Origin: Acidobacteriota bacterium
GTDB lineage: Bacteria; Acidobacteriota; Blastocatellia; Pyrinomonadales; Pyrinomonadaceae
DNA: 64,000 nt
Direction of reading: 5' to 3'
Assembly (NCBI GenBank): GCA_016700075.1
Contig: CP065000.1
Location: forward strand, 1,302,001 to 1,366,000
The position numbers and the translations under genes were made by a program. The notes under the pieces are model-generated. The model saw only the letters and a list, made by a program, of their open reading frames with translations. It ran no database searches and was not told the origin of the DNA. How positions within the stretch are numbered: position 1 is the stretch's first letter; every line of letters begins with the position of its first letter. Shown piece by piece: positions 25,212 to 34,784 of the stretch.

Positions 25212-27443
25212 ATGCGCGGAGTTCGCATTTTTCTCACCTTTCTCATCTTCCTGGCATGCATCGGAGGTGCAGCGGCACAGCGCCCTATTCTGCCGATGAG
25301 CTCGCTGCCGATGCCCGAATCTTCACCCGAATCCGATTCGGATCCGCTTTCGGATTTCCCGGAAAAAGGACTGCCGCCGGCTGCTGTATTCGGCCCGAAT
25401 CCGTCGATCGAGTCGGGCGCCGAGGCAGCCCGCCGCGTGATGAAGTTTGACGACGATTCGCTGCCGATACTGATGGCGGCGCTGCAAAAAGGCGGTTTCA
25501 CTATCATCGACACCAACGGCAAACCGCTTTACCTTCCGCGCTCGGGGCCGGGCATTGATATCGCATTTGTTGATTTTGAAGTGGCGGGGATGCTGCGCAG
25601 TGCCACTCTCGGTGTCGGGACATCCGTTCCGAAGCTCGCAAAACTATACGCAGGCAACGGCGCCGAGATGTCTCCGGACGAATTTGCCCGCCGTATGCTC
25701 ACGGATATTCGCGGCATGCGAAATTCGAGCGACGAACATATCAAATTCCTGTGGGGTTTCCTGGCCGAAATGAGCCGCATCACGCCCGACCTGGGCGACC
25801 TCGCATCTGCACCGCCTGCGAACGTAAAGCTGAACATGATACAAGCATCGATCGTCGAGCGTCTGCTGCTGCGTGATCTGCTTGTGAAGTTCGAGATCTT
25901 GAGCGCGGCGTCGGGAAATGCCCGCTATCGGCCGTTCAAAGAGACGGGGCAGCAGTCGTTCTTTGTAAACGCATCGTGGTCGCCAGCGCCTTCGGCAGAA
26001 TGCGGGGTCATCGACGACATTGCCGAACTGAAGAAAGCATGGAAAACCGGTTCAAAGATCGGCGAAACGGTCGCGACCTACGGCGGAGTATTAAAGGACT
26101 ACAATCATGTTCTCGACCTGCAGAATAGCCAGACCGTTAAAGCATCTTCGGTGGCAAGCGCCGCCCTCGCTTGGGCAAAAGTGCTCATGGCGTTCATGAA
26201 CATCAAGGCCGATTTTGAGATAGAAAAGCCGATGCCGCTTATCCGTACTAAGAAGTCCGGCTTTAATATGGGGCAGCAGCGTGATGTATCGGTCAAGTTC
26301 ATCATGAACTTTCCCAGGACGCAGATCATCAACTGCGTTGCCAAAGCATTCGACACGGCGACAGGTATCGACCTGAGCATTCCCGACGGCGGCCCGATGG
26401 CGGACGTGCCGGTCGAATGGTCCGTGCTATTGGAAGGCAGAGGAATTACCCGATACACGGACGTCCCCGTTTGGGTGGACGCCACCACAAGAAGCGACAT
26501 CAGCCGGCAGAAGACAAACAGTTCAGGCAAGAGCACGATAAGGCTGACCGGAAAGCCGCAGCCGCGGGACATGGAAAACGAGCCTGTCGTCCCAATGCCG
26601 AAAACCGTTCGGCTCCGGACGACGATGGCGCTTGAAAAGATGGATGCCGCCAAAGATATCCCAAAGATCATCAAGGCGAACATGGGGCCGGTGATCGATC
26701 CTATTGGTCTCATCGAACAGGCGGCGGATTTCATTCAAAAGATCCCGCTCAAATCTTTCCGCGTTACCGTGCCCGTCCGCGACTGGCAGCCGTGCGCAGC
26801 GGATTGGGGCGGCAATATCACTTACACGAAACGCCTACAGCAATCCATCGCGGTAAAAGGCACGCGGACCAGTAACGGCAATTCGACCGGCGACGGCTTT
26901 CGCCAGATCTCGAAATACGATCATGCAAGCGTCGAACTGAACCCGCGAACCAAAGCCGAGCTTGCCGCGGGCACCGCGCAGAAGCCTGCACTTTACTACG
27001 TCAACGGACTGCACACGGACGTTTTTTCCGGTACCAGAGAGGGCGACCCGTGCTGCGGCCCATCCGAAGGCAGCTATAACGTAAAGTTTCGCCAAGGCTC
27101 CGAGATGAAGTATTCGCAGACGTTTTCCGGTCCGGCGGACGTACGTGTGATCACCAGGCAGCGGGATTTCAGCCTCGCTCTCAATATCTTCTCCGAAACA
27201 ATAAAGACGCTTATTCGCTCATTTTATGAGGTTGAAGAATCCAACTGTCCACTCGATAAAGCTGAGGCCGGGGATGAGTATAGCGACGGTATGCATATGC
27301 TGACCGACATGCTCGAAGACGGCCGCTACGGCGAGCGTTACGCCGACGAGACCGGCGAGATCCTTGCCGGGCAGAAGGTGGTGACCGGACGCGACGGCTC
27401 CACGATCACCTGGACGTGGCAGCTCGCCCGGTGTAAGCAGTAA
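25212..27443 (+). CDS. Large secreted protein, unknown function
   Basis: 743 residues. GGAGG lies six bases before the ATG, and the N-terminus is a signal peptide (MRGVRIFLTFLIFLACIGGAAAQ). A Pro/Ser/Glu-rich linker (PESSPESDSDPLSDFPEK) leads to a mostly helical region, then beta-rich domains from about residue 380 (DVPVEWSVLLEGRGITRYTDVPVWVDATTRSD resembles an Ig-like fold). Cysteines are few. No catalytic motif is recognised. A surface or periplasmic role is inferred from the signal peptide and the exported neighbours. A terminator follows. Confidence 0.7.
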   Translation: MRGVRIFLTFLIFLACIGGAAAQRPILPMSSLPMPESSPESDSDPLSDFPEKGLPPAAVFGPNPSIESGAEAARRVMKFDDDSLPILMAALQKGGFTIIDTNGKPLYLPRSGPGIDIAFVDFEVAGMLRSATLGVGTSVPKLAKLYAGNGAEMSPDEFARRMLTDIRGMRNSSDEHIKFLWGFLAEMSRITPDLGDLASAPPANVKLNMIQASIVERLLLRDLLVKFEILSAASGNARYRPFKETGQQSFFVNASWSPAPSAECGVIDDIAELKKAWKTGSKIGETVATYGGVLKDYNHVLDLQNSQTVKASSVASAALAWAKVLMAFMNIKADFEIEKPMPLIRTKKSGFNMGQQRDVSVKFIMNFPRTQIINCVAKAFDTATGIDLSIPDGGPMADVPVEWSVLLEGRGITRYTDVPVWVDATTRSDISRQKTNSSGKSTIRLTGKPQPRDMENEPVVPMPKTVRLRTTMALEKMDAAKDIPKIIKANMGPVIDPIGLIEQAADFIQKIPLKSFRVTVPVRDWQPCAADWGGNITYTKRLQQSIAVKGTRTSNGNSTGDGFRQISKYDHASVELNPRTKAELAAGTAQKPALYYVNGLHTDVFSGTREGDPCCGPSEGSYNVKFRQGSEMKYSQTFSGPADVRVITRQRDFSLALNIFSETIKTLIRSFYEVEESNCPLDKAEAGDEYSDGMHMLTDMLEDGRYGERYADETGEILAGQKVVTGRDGSTITWTWQLARCKQ

Positions 27444-27472
27444 GGTTCGGCAAACCATTTTGATTTTATCGC

Positions 27473-27503
27473 GGTCGGCAGCCTAAGGCTGACGGCCTTT
27501 TTT
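27473..27503 (+). terminator. Rho-independent terminator
   Basis: GGTCGGCAGCC-TAA-GGCTGACGGCC with one mismatch and one G-T pair is followed by six T. It closes the two-gene unit of secreted proteins (23874-27443). Confidence 0.85.
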
Positions 27504-27581
27504 CTATTGCATCAGATTGCGAATTCGAGTAAGCTGATTCCGTTTTCACGACAACTTAATTAGCCAATTGGGGAGGTTCCT

Positions 27582-30581
27582 ATGATGAGAATTTTCAGAC
27601 TCACCGTTTTTGCTTCTTTTCTTTTTCTCCTTTCGTCATCTGCGCTGGCACAAACAGCCATCACCTATCAGGGACGGCTGATGCAAAATGGCGTTCCTGC
27701 TGCCGGAGTTTTCGACATTTCTTTCCGGCTTTATGATGCGGCGTCCGGCGGCACACAGGTCGGCAGCGAGGTGATCGTGACCGGCGTCAGTGTACCAAGC
27801 GGCGGGATATTCACAGTCGAGCTGGATTTTGGAGCCGTGCCGTTCACATCAGGCCAGGCAGGCTGGGTTGAGATCAGCGTGAAACCGAACGGTTCTCCCG
27901 ACCCTTTCACGCTTCTGTCGCCCAGGCAGGCACTTACGAGAACGCCGTATTCGATCGCGTCTATGTCCGCGGACAGTGCCGATACGGCAGCTACAGCGAC
28001 GAATGCGAGCCAACTCGGCGGCGTCCCGGCGGCTGATTATGTCGTAACGAGTGACACAAGGCTTTCCGACGCCCGCGATCCTCTTCCCGGCAGCGGCAGC
28101 TATATACAAAATCAAGATTCCGGGCCGCAGACCGCAAGCAATTTCAATATCAGCGGAACCGGGACGGCAAATATCTTCAACGCCGGCACTCAGTTCAACA
28201 TACAGGGAAGCCGTGTTCTTTTCGGGTCCCCGATAAGTAGCAATACATTTATCGGCTTTAACAGCGGTCTTGGGACCGTTGGCGGCAATTTCAATACTTT
28301 CGCAGGCCGGCAGGCCGGTGAGGCTAACATAGCCGGCGATTACAATAGCTTTTTCGGATTTACAGCCGGACAAATGACCACCGCCGGTCAAAACTCTTTC
28401 TTCGGTTCGCGGGCAGGTAGATCAAACAATATCGGAACCGGGAACGCCTTTTTCGGGGCATTCGCAGGCGATGCAAATAACAGCGGCAATGGGAACTCGT
28501 TCTTCGGAGGCTCCGCGGGAATGTTTTCAACCACTGGAAGCTCCAATGTATTTGTTGGAGCCTCAGCAGGCACCAGCAATTCGTCCGGCAGCCAGAATAC
28601 TTTCGTCGGAGCGACCACCGGGAGCATGAACACAACGGGATCCAATAATACACTGATCGGCTCCCTGGCAAATACGACGGCGAACGGCTTGGAGTATGCC
28701 ACCGCCATCGGTGCAGAAAGCTCGGTTTCAACTAATAACACGATAGTCCTCGGCCGCTCTGCTGACAGTGTGATGGCTCCGGGAAGTATCGACTCTCCTG
28801 AGTACAGGACCGCCGGCCAGCGTTTTTTGAGGCAGATCACTGACAATCTGAGCGTCGGCCTCGATACCGGCAGCCCTTCGGTTGGATTTCAGAACACATT
28901 CGTCGGCAGTTTTGCCGGTAATTCGGCACTTGGAGCACTTCAGGATAACAGCTTCTTTGGGTTCAGCTCCGGTAGATTTACAACTTCCGGTTCGGCAAAT
29001 TCATTCTTTGGTTCGGGCTCCGGCGCATCTAATTCGAGCGGAAATGGAAACACGTTTGTCGGCAATAATGCCGGATTTAATAATACGATCGGCAGCGGCA
29101 ACGCCTTTTTCGGTAATGGCACGGGCGGGTCTTCAACGTCTGGTTCAGACAACACATTTATCGGGCGGACGTCGGGCATTGCGAACATTTCGGGGTCTTT
29201 CAATACGACGTTAGGGGCTCTCGCGGACCTTTCGGCGGGGAACTTGACCTATGCAACAGCGATCGGTTCGGGTGCGGTAGTTTCAACAAGCAATACCGTT
29301 GTGATAGGCCGCAACCTTGATACTGTGCAAATTCCCGGAACACTTTCCGCAAACGGCAGCAGCTTGACGAACCTAAATGCGTCCAATATTACGACCGGCA
29401 CGCTTGACCTAGCTAGGCTCGACAATGGGGTCATTTTGAATAGCGGCAGCCAGCAAGGCGGTGCCAGTTTCAATATCTCAGGGTTTGGCCTCGTCGCGGG
29501 TGAGCTTAGAGGCGGCAACGTAAATACACAATCAAATTTCAGGATCAATGGATCACGTTTCGCCGCCGCCGGAAATACCACAAATACTGCACTCGGACTC
29601 AACACGGGAAACCCGGCACTTGGCAACAGCAATACATTTGCGGGCTACTTCGCGGGTTTCAGTTCGCAGGGCGATAACAACAGCTATTTCGGTATGCAGG
29701 CCGGCCACAACAGCACCTTTGCGATCCGAAACTCGATCTTCGGAGCACAGGCAGGGGCAAATGCAACGACGAGCAGCCTGAACGCGTTCTTCGGATATTT
29801 GTCGGGGGGCAATACGACCATTGGCGGTGCAAACACCTTTATCGGCGATTCAGCCGGGCGTTTCAACACGGTCGGCGGCCAAAACACATTCGTCGGCCAA
29901 TCCGCGGGTAAGGGGCATCAATTCGGGACCGGCAACTCATCTTTAGGCTTCGAGACCGAGTTTTCAGATAACATTAACAATGCAACGGCGATCGGCAGCC
30001 GTGCCTCGGTCACACAGAGCAATTCCATTGTCCTCGGAAGTATAAACGGCGTTAATGGAGCGACCGCGAGTACAAATGTCGGGATCGGCACAACGGCACC
30101 CGGTTTCCGATTGCACGTTGAAGGCGCAACGTACATTAAGGGAACGCTGACCGTCGATGGTGATATTGCTCTTGTTGACCTTGGAGCGGCCGGTGCGACG
30201 CCACTTTGCCGAAATGCAATAAACCGGATCGCGACCTGCTCGTCATCAATGCGTTATAAAACGAACGCGGCGGGCTTTTCGCCGGGACTCGAACTCGTCA
30301 AAGGGCTCAAACCGATCTCGTTCGAATGGAAGGAAGCGGGTATGCTCGACCTCGGCCTCAGTGCGGAGGATGTGGCTGCGATCGAACCCCTGCTAGTGAC
30401 CTATAACGACAAGGGCGAGGTCGAGGGCGTGAAATACGACCGTATCGGAGTTGTTTTGGTGAACGCAGTTAAAGAACAGCAGAAACAGATCGAATCGCAG
30501 CAGCGGCAGATCGATGAATTAAAGGCCGTCATCTGTGCTAAAGACGCCGCATTATCCATATGCAAGGCAAAAGATAAGTAG
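27582..30581 (+). CDS. Secreted repeat fibre with S74 intramolecular chaperone domain
   Basis: 999 residues with a signal peptide (FLFLLSSSALAQ). An N-terminal beta domain (ITYQGRLMQNGVPAAG) is followed by three blocks of about 16-residue repeats with the pattern G-x-N-(T/S/A)-F-(F/V/I)-G-x-x-A-G, at roughly residues 220-360, 434-545 and 667-775, like the head repeats of trimeric adhesins. The C-terminus is a peptidase S74 chaperone domain with SSMRYK (S888, K893), the Ser-Lys pair that self-cleaves in phage endosialidases, and a coiled coil (EQQKQIESQQRQIDEL). Likely a trimeric surface fibre. GGGGAGG lies upstream of the start. Confidence 0.85.
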   Translation: MMRIFRLTVFASFLFLLSSSALAQTAITYQGRLMQNGVPAAGVFDISFRLYDAASGGTQVGSEVIVTGVSVPSGGIFTVELDFGAVPFTSGQAGWVEISVKPNGSPDPFTLLSPRQALTRTPYSIASMSADSADTAATATNASQLGGVPAADYVVTSDTRLSDARDPLPGSGSYIQNQDSGPQTASNFNISGTGTANIFNAGTQFNIQGSRVLFGSPISSNTFIGFNSGLGTVGGNFNTFAGRQAGEANIAGDYNSFFGFTAGQMTTAGQNSFFGSRAGRSNNIGTGNAFFGAFAGDANNSGNGNSFFGGSAGMFSTTGSSNVFVGASAGTSNSSGSQNTFVGATTGSMNTTGSNNTLIGSLANTTANGLEYATAIGAESSVSTNNTIVLGRSADSVMAPGSIDSPEYRTAGQRFLRQITDNLSVGLDTGSPSVGFQNTFVGSFAGNSALGALQDNSFFGFSSGRFTTSGSANSFFGSGSGASNSSGNGNTFVGNNAGFNNTIGSGNAFFGNGTGGSSTSGSDNTFIGRTSGIANISGSFNTTLGALADLSAGNLTYATAIGSGAVVSTSNTVVIGRNLDTVQIPGTLSANGSSLTNLNASNITTGTLDLARLDNGVILNSGSQQGGASFNISGFGLVAGELRGGNVNTQSNFRINGSRFAAAGNTTNTALGLNTGNPALGNSNTFAGYFAGFSSQGDNNSYFGMQAGHNSTFAIRNSIFGAQAGANATTSSLNAFFGYLSGGNTTIGGANTFIGDSAGRFNTVGGQNTFVGQSAGKGHQFGTGNSSLGFETEFSDNINNATAIGSRASVTQSNSIVLGSINGVNGATASTNVGIGTTAPGFRLHVEGATYIKGTLTVDGDIALVDLGAAGATPLCRNAINRIATCSSSMRYKTNAAGFSPGLELVKGLKPISFEWKEAGMLDLGLSAEDVAAIEPLLVTYNDKGEVEGVKYDRIGVVLVNAVKEQQKQIESQQRQIDELKAVICAKDAALSICKAKDK

Positions 30582-30591
30582 GAGGCTGACC

Positions 30592-31101
30592 ATGCGACAA
30601 GAACATTTCATCACGTTATTAACCGTGGTCTTTGCTCTGCTGTGCTCGTCTGCTGCAGCTCAGTCGGGCGGCGATTTCGAGATCACGAGAAGCGTTGTCG
30701 CCGGCGGCGGCGGCGATTCTGCCGGCGGGACCTTTGGCGTAAGCGGCACAAAGGGCCAGCCGAAAGCAGGCGCCACTTTAACCGGCGGTGCATTCAGCCT
30801 GACCGGCGGATTCTGGCATCCGGAATTCGGCCCGACCGCTGCGCTCGTTTCTGTCACCGGGCGAGTTTCGACCGCCGGAGGGGCGGGCATTCGGAACATT
30901 ACCGTCACAATTACCGCTCCGGATGGCACCGTGCGCCGTGCCGTTACGGGCACGCTAGGGTTTTTCCGCTTTGATGAGGTCGAGGCGGTCGGCAATTACG
31001 TGATCACTGTAAACTCTCGCCGCTACCGATTCCCGCAGCCTACTCGCGTGATCCAGGTCGTGGACAACATTGCGGATGTTAATTTTATTGCACTGGACTA
31101 G
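30592..31101 (+). CDS. Secreted protein with carboxypeptidase-regulatory-like domain
   Basis: 169 residues from the ATG at 30592, preceded by TAGGAGG. A signal peptide (LLTVVFALLCSSAAAQ) is followed by a glycine-rich stretch (VVAGGGGDSAGGTFGVSGT). The second half is a small beta-sandwich (SVTGRVSTAGGAGIRNITVTI, ending VIQVVDNIADVNFIALD) like those used as spacers in bacterial surface proteins. It starts 10 bases after the fibre gene, so the two are very likely co-expressed; a role in anchoring or assembling the fibre is a guess. Confidence 0.75.
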   Translation: MRQEHFITLLTVVFALLCSSAAAQSGGDFEITRSVVAGGGGDSAGGTFGVSGTKGQPKAGATLTGGAFSLTGGFWHPEFGPTAALVSVTGRVSTAGGAGIRNITVTITAPDGTVRRAVTGTLGFFRFDEVEAVGNYVITVNSRRYRFPQPTRVIQVVDNIADVNFIALD

Positions 31102-31203
31102 ACATAGAAAGGCTTGCTTTTGTCGGCTTTGTGTGTAAAGATGATTTTATTGTAAGGATTCGCTTTGGCGGGTCCTCATTTTTTGAAAGGAGCTATCATT
31201 TTT

Positions 31204-31560
31204 ATGTCAGCAGTTGCAGCACCGAGTGTAGAGTTGGACGTTACCGAAGCGGCAGCGGTAGAGATCAAGAAGTTCATCGATGCCGAAGACGATCTGCCGG
31301 AAACGGCGGGGCTTCGCGTACGTGTAGTGCCGGGCGGATGTTCCGGCTTTCAGTACAGCCTGAATGTCGAGGAAGAATCGCGTCAGGGTGATTTCATTCT
31401 CGACAAGCACGGCATCAAGCTGTTCGTCGATATGTTTTCGGCGCAGTATCTGAACGGTGTCCAGATAGACTATACGTCGAACATGATGGGCTCCGGCTTT
31501 ACGTTCGAGAATCCGAATGCGACCGGTGGCTGCGGCTGCGGAACGTCTTTCTCGGCTTAA
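31204..31560 (+). CDS. IscA/ErpA-type iron-sulfur cluster carrier
   Basis: 118 residues. The three invariant cysteines of the A-type carriers are present: C46 in GGCSGFQY and C110/C112 in GGCGCGTSF. The protein accepts [2Fe-2S] or [4Fe-4S] clusters and passes them to target enzymes. The ATG at 31204 is preceded by AAAGGAG. No isc or suf genes are adjacent, so it is a stand-alone copy; it could be ErpA, IscA or SufA by function. A terminator lies about 90 bases downstream. Confidence 0.93.
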   Translation: MSAVAAPSVELDVTEAAAVEIKKFIDAEDDLPETAGLRVRVVPGGCSGFQYSLNVEEESRQGDFILDKHGIKLFVDMFSAQYLNGVQIDYTSNMMGSGFTFENPNATGGCGCGTSFSA

Positions 31561-31652
31561 CAACTTATTTATCTGGAAGCACACTCCGATTGCACGTCTC
31601 TTGTCTTATCCAATAGGACAATTTAGGGAACGCGAGGCGGAGTAGAGTAGGC

Positions 31653-31685
31653 GGCGGGGCTCCTGAAAGGGGCTCTGCCTTTTTG
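31653..31685 (+). terminator. Rho-independent terminator after the IscA-type gene
   Basis: GGCGGGGCTCC-TGAAA-GGGGCTCTGCC, paired with some G-T wobble, followed by a T-rich run (TTTTTGTTTG). The remaining gap to 31927 (about 240 bases) is AT-rich, without a convincing gene or riboswitch; it probably carries the promoter of the NlpC/P60 gene. Confidence 0.8.
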
Positions 31686-31927
31686 TTTGATATTCTTATA
31701 GATGCCATAAATTTTTCGCGACAGTTGCATTCATATTTCTTATGGGGCATACTCTTAATTGGTCAGAAACACGCTTTACCTAAAATACAGAGATACCTTG
31801 TTGATTTTGTTTTCCGTATTTTTCGGAATAGGGCGTGTTTTGCGGGTTTTCTTTTAATAGGCGAACAGATCGCCGCACCCGCATTCTCCTACACCGGCCG
31901 AAATAAAAAACGGAGTTTTAGTTTAGT

Positions 31928-32623
31928 TTGAAAGATCTTAAAAAAATCATTTTCGCATCGGTCTGCGCCGCACTTGCATTTGCCTTTTTCGCAGCCGACG
32001 CCAAGGCACAGGGCCGTGACCGAGTGGTCAGGACCAACTCGAGCCAGCCGACCAACCTTCCGCCGACCCAATCAGTAGAGACAGTACAACCGACAGTTTC
32101 ATCGCGTCCCGTTCTGACGAATGACATCCGTGTCCAGCGTCCTAACGACGCAGCTTGGGAGCCGACGGTTCAGAAGACGGCGATGACGGGAATGCGTTCC
32201 GGTGCCCAAATGGCGGCAATGGGGCGTGCGGTTTACAATTCCGCGGTCAGCAACCGGATCGACAACGCGGTCAAATCGCGCTACGGCATTCCCTACCGCT
32301 ACGGATCCTCCGGTCCTAACACATACGATTGTTCAGGTTTTGTCTGGAGCGTATTCCAGGAAGCAGGGATCTTCTTCACTCGTCAAAGTGCACGGTCGCT
32401 TTGGTCGCAGAGTGAACCTGTTTACGGCGACGAGCGGTTCAAATACGGTACGCTGGTATTCCTGAACGGCCTTGGCCATATGGGCATCGTAGTTGACGAG
32501 AATGGTTTTTACCACGCGTCGTCCAGCCGCGGCATCACATATTCGCCGTTCAAAGGCTATTGGGAGAAACGCATCGTCGGTTTCCGACGCTTGGTTCCGG
32601 ACACCGCAGCGACCATCGAATAG
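31928..32623 (+). CDS. NlpC/P60 cell-wall hydrolase, TTG start
   Basis: 231 residues. Signal peptide (KKIIFASVCAALAFAFFAADAKAQ), a Ser/Thr/Pro linker, and a C-terminal C40 peptidase domain with catalytic C135 (YDCSGFVW), H184 (GHMGIVV) and H196 (FYHASS). Such enzymes cut peptide cross-links of peptidoglycan in the periplasm. No ATG opens the signal peptide: the first codon is TTG at 31928, with CGGAG about 12 bases upstream, so translation start may be weak. Transcribed alone, with a terminator behind it. Confidence 0.88.
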   Translation: MKDLKKIIFASVCAALAFAFFAADAKAQGRDRVVRTNSSQPTNLPPTQSVETVQPTVSSRPVLTNDIRVQRPNDAAWEPTVQKTAMTGMRSGAQMAAMGRAVYNSAVSNRIDNAVKSRYGIPYRYGSSGPNTYDCSGFVWSVFQEAGIFFTRQSARSLWSQSEPVYGDERFKYGTLVFLNGLGHMGIVVDENGFYHASSSRGITYSPFKGYWEKRIVGFRRLVPDTAATIE

Positions 32624-32647
32624 AAGGCCACTTCTTTTGAGATTAAT

Positions 32648-32680
32648 AAAGGCCGTCAGAAATGACAGCCTTTTTTCTTT
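32648..32680 (+). terminator. Rho-independent terminator after the NlpC/P60 gene
   Basis: AAAGGCCGTCA-GAAA-TGACAGCCTTTTTTC; a stable stem with GAAA loop and six T. It ends the plus-strand unit just before the convergent small gene at 32687. Confidence 0.88.
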
Positions 32681-32686
32681 TCCGGA

Positions 32687-32896
32687 TCAAATGATGAAAC
32701 CGGGACGAGACGATGCATCCTTGATCTCGTGAACGACCGCGATCTTGTCTATCGCAACATAGGCGACACGGTCATCTTCATCACGAAGGAATAGAACACC
32801 GTTCTTCACATCGATGCAATCACCGCGGAACGATGCATTAGTGCTGCAGTTCACGTCGATCTTCTTACCCAATAGCTGTGTCAATAATTCTTCCAT
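32687..32896 (-). CDS. Small Sm-like beta-barrel protein, unknown function
   Basis: 69 residues from the ATG at 32896, with AAAGGTGAGGGTGAG upstream. The sequence (LLGKKIDVNCSTNASFRGDCIDVKNGVLFLRDED) has the strand pattern of LSm/MM0924-like small barrels. It starts 13 bases after the biotin carboxylase stop, so it is likely made from the same message. Possible roles (RNA or protein binding) are inference only. Confidence 0.7.
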   Translation of the reverse strand: MEELLTQLLGKKIDVNCSTNASFRGDCIDVKNGVLFLRDEDDRVAYVAIDKIAVVHEIKDASSRPGFII

Positions 32897-32909
32897 CTCA
32901 CCCTCACCT

Positions 32910-34412
32910 TTACAGTCGGTTTCGCATTGCCGCAGTTCGAGCCGCTTCGCCCCATTTGCTTGCCTCAGGCTGAGCCGAAGCCGCATCCGGTTTTCCGGAC
33001 GCCATCGCGAGAGCGGCCGCAACGATCGCTGCATCAGAGAGTTCTTGCGGCACTTCGACCTTCTTGTGCCTTTCGTTAAAGCGGGGAATGAACCCTGTAT
33101 CGAGGTTGCCGGAAATGAACTCCTCGTCCTCCATTACCTCGCGAAAGAACGGAAGCGTTGTTTTGATGCCGCCGACCTCATATTCACGCAGGGCACGCCG
33201 CATACGGTCGATCGCCTCGGCACGGTCACGGCCGTGGACGGCGAGTTTCGAGATCATTGGGTCGTAATATATCGAAACCTCGGCTCCCTCGTAAACGCCG
33301 CCGTCGTCGCGAACGCCCGGACCGTGCGGCAAACGCAGCCGTGTGATCCGGCCCGGCGACGGCATGAAGTTCTTGTCCGGGTCCTCCGCATACACACGGC
33401 ATTCGATCGCATGCCCGGTCAGCGTCACATCTTCCTGCGTGAACGAAAGAGGCTTGCCCGCGGCGACGCGTATTTGTTCGCGGACAAGGTCGAGCCCAGT
33501 GACGAGTTCCGTTACAGGATGCTCGACCTGAAGCCGGGTGTTCATCTCGAGAAAAAAGAATGAACGGTCAACATCAGATACGAGAAACTCCACAGTTCCT
33601 GCACCGACGTAATTGACGGCACGGGCGACCTTGACGGCACATTCGCCCATTTCGCGGCGGAGTTCCGCCGAATTGATCGGCGACGGTGCTTCTTCGATGA
33701 CCTTCTGATGACGCCGCTGTATCGAACACTCGCGTTCACCCAAATAGACGTGATTTCCGTGCGTATCAGAGAACACCTGTATCTCAATGTGTCTTGGACG
33801 GACGACCGCCTTTTCGATGTAAACGGCGTCATCGCCAAAGCTCGCCAGCGATTCGGCCTGTGCGTTTTCGAGCGCGGACTTGAGTTCGGATTCCTCGAAA
33901 ACGAGCCGCATTCCCTTTCCGCCGCCGCCTGCCGATGCTTTCAGCATCACCGGATAGCCGATCTCATCGGCAGTAGTTTTCGCTTCCTCAAAAGAGCGCA
34001 GCGGTTCGGTCGTTCCCGGCACGATCGGTACGCCCGCTTCGATCGCGATCTTGCGTGCCGACATCTTGCCGCCGAGGCCTTCCATCGCTTCAGGTGGAGG
34101 GCCGATGAAAACGAGCCCTTCGGCCGTGACCTGACGCACGAAGTCGGCGTTCTCGGAAAGGAATCCGTATCCTGGATGGATCGCTTCGGCTCCCGCGGCC
34201 TTTGCGGCCTCGATGACCCTCTCACCGCGAAGATAGCTTTCCGATGACGGCGGCGGCCCGATGTGATACGCCTCGTCCGCCATACGAACGTGCAGAGCAT
34301 CAGCGTCCGCATCAGAATAGACCGCTACCGTGCCTATATTCATATCGCGGCACGCACGCATCACACGGCATGCGATCTCGCCCCGGTTGGCAATAAGAAC
34401 TTTCGAAAACAT
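32910..34412 (-). CDS. accC: Biotin carboxylase subunit of acyl-CoA carboxylase
   Basis: 500 residues. Carboxylates biotin on the carrier protein using ATP and bicarbonate, the first step of malonyl-CoA (or propionyl-CoA) formation. The N-terminal fold (KVLIANRGEIACRVMRA), ATP-grasp lid KASAGGGGKGMR and active-site EMNTRLQVEHPVTE are intact. The last about 40 residues (KPDAASAQPEASKWGEAARTAAM) extend beyond E. coli AccC (449 residues). No accB is next to it; accD is at 47830. It may be the acetyl-CoA or a propionyl-CoA carboxylase subunit. Confidence 0.9.
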   Translation of the reverse strand: MFSKVLIANRGEIACRVMRACRDMNIGTVAVYSDADADALHVRMADEAYHIGPPPSSESYLRGERVIEAAKAAGAEAIHPGYGFLSENADFVRQVTAEGLVFIGPPPEAMEGLGGKMSARKIAIEAGVPIVPGTTEPLRSFEEAKTTADEIGYPVMLKASAGGGGKGMRLVFEESELKSALENAQAESLASFGDDAVYIEKAVVRPRHIEIQVFSDTHGNHVYLGERECSIQRRHQKVIEEAPSPINSAELRREMGECAVKVARAVNYVGAGTVEFLVSDVDRSFFFLEMNTRLQVEHPVTELVTGLDLVREQIRVAAGKPLSFTQEDVTLTGHAIECRVYAEDPDKNFMPSPGRITRLRLPHGPGVRDDGGVYEGAEVSIYYDPMISKLAVHGRDRAEAIDRMRRALREYEVGGIKTTLPFFREVMEDEEFISGNLDTGFIPRFNERHKKVEVPQELSDAAIVAAALAMASGKPDAASAQPEASKWGEAARTAAMRNRL

Positions 34413-34494
34413 ATGAACTCAAACCAGATGAAAAGGATATTCAGGATGACCTGTGTTTCTGCATCGTGTTCATCCGGTGCATCCTGTCGGCATT

Positions 34495-34782
34495 CTACTC
34501 CACAATACAATTCCCTTGATTTCGCGGGTCGAACCGGACTGCGACCTTAGCTCCCGGGGCGTACTTTATGGGGTCCAGGCGCTGCTCCGGCGTCAGAATA
34601 TCTGACGACTCAAAGTCCACACCATTCAGCGTGTATGAATAGCTGATAACCTCATTGCCGTCGGCGTCTGTCATCGAGTCGATTATCACGCCGTCCGTTA
34701 TCCTTCCGCTCTCGAGCAGAAAACGCCGGCGCGCCTCAGCGTCCAATTCCTTTGTGCCAAAGAGCTTTTTCAGAAATCCCAT
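34495..34782 (-). CDS. Small protein, unknown function (DUF3592-like)
   Basis: 95 residues. Starts MGFLKKLFGTKELDAEARRR; the rest is a beta-rich domain (GVIIDSMTDADGNEVISYSYTLNGVDFESSD, then VAVRFDPRNQGNCIVE) like the DUF3592 beta barrel of membrane-associated proteins, but without a membrane helix. Its start codon follows the stop of the membrane protein gene by two bases. Family assignment is tentative. Confidence 0.6.
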   Translation of the reverse strand: MGFLKKLFGTKELDAEARRRFLLESGRITDGVIIDSMTDADGNEVISYSYTLNGVDFESSDILTPEQRLDPIKYAPGAKVAVRFDPRNQGNCIVE

Positions 34783-34784
34783 CT

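Noticed and set aside
28388..28846. Long open frames on the minus strand across the repeat fibre gene
   Set aside because: They arise from the repetitive codon pattern of the plus-strand gene, lack ribosome binding sites, and have no recognisable protein character.
31561..31927. Riboswitch (for example c-di-AMP) before the cell-wall hydrolase
   Set aside because: The gap was read for known conserved cores and none was convincing; only a terminator for the preceding gene is clear.
31683..31931. Possible 82-residue gene before the NlpC/P60 gene
   Set aside because: No ribosome binding site, begins in the tail of a terminator, and its composition looks like translated AT-rich spacer.
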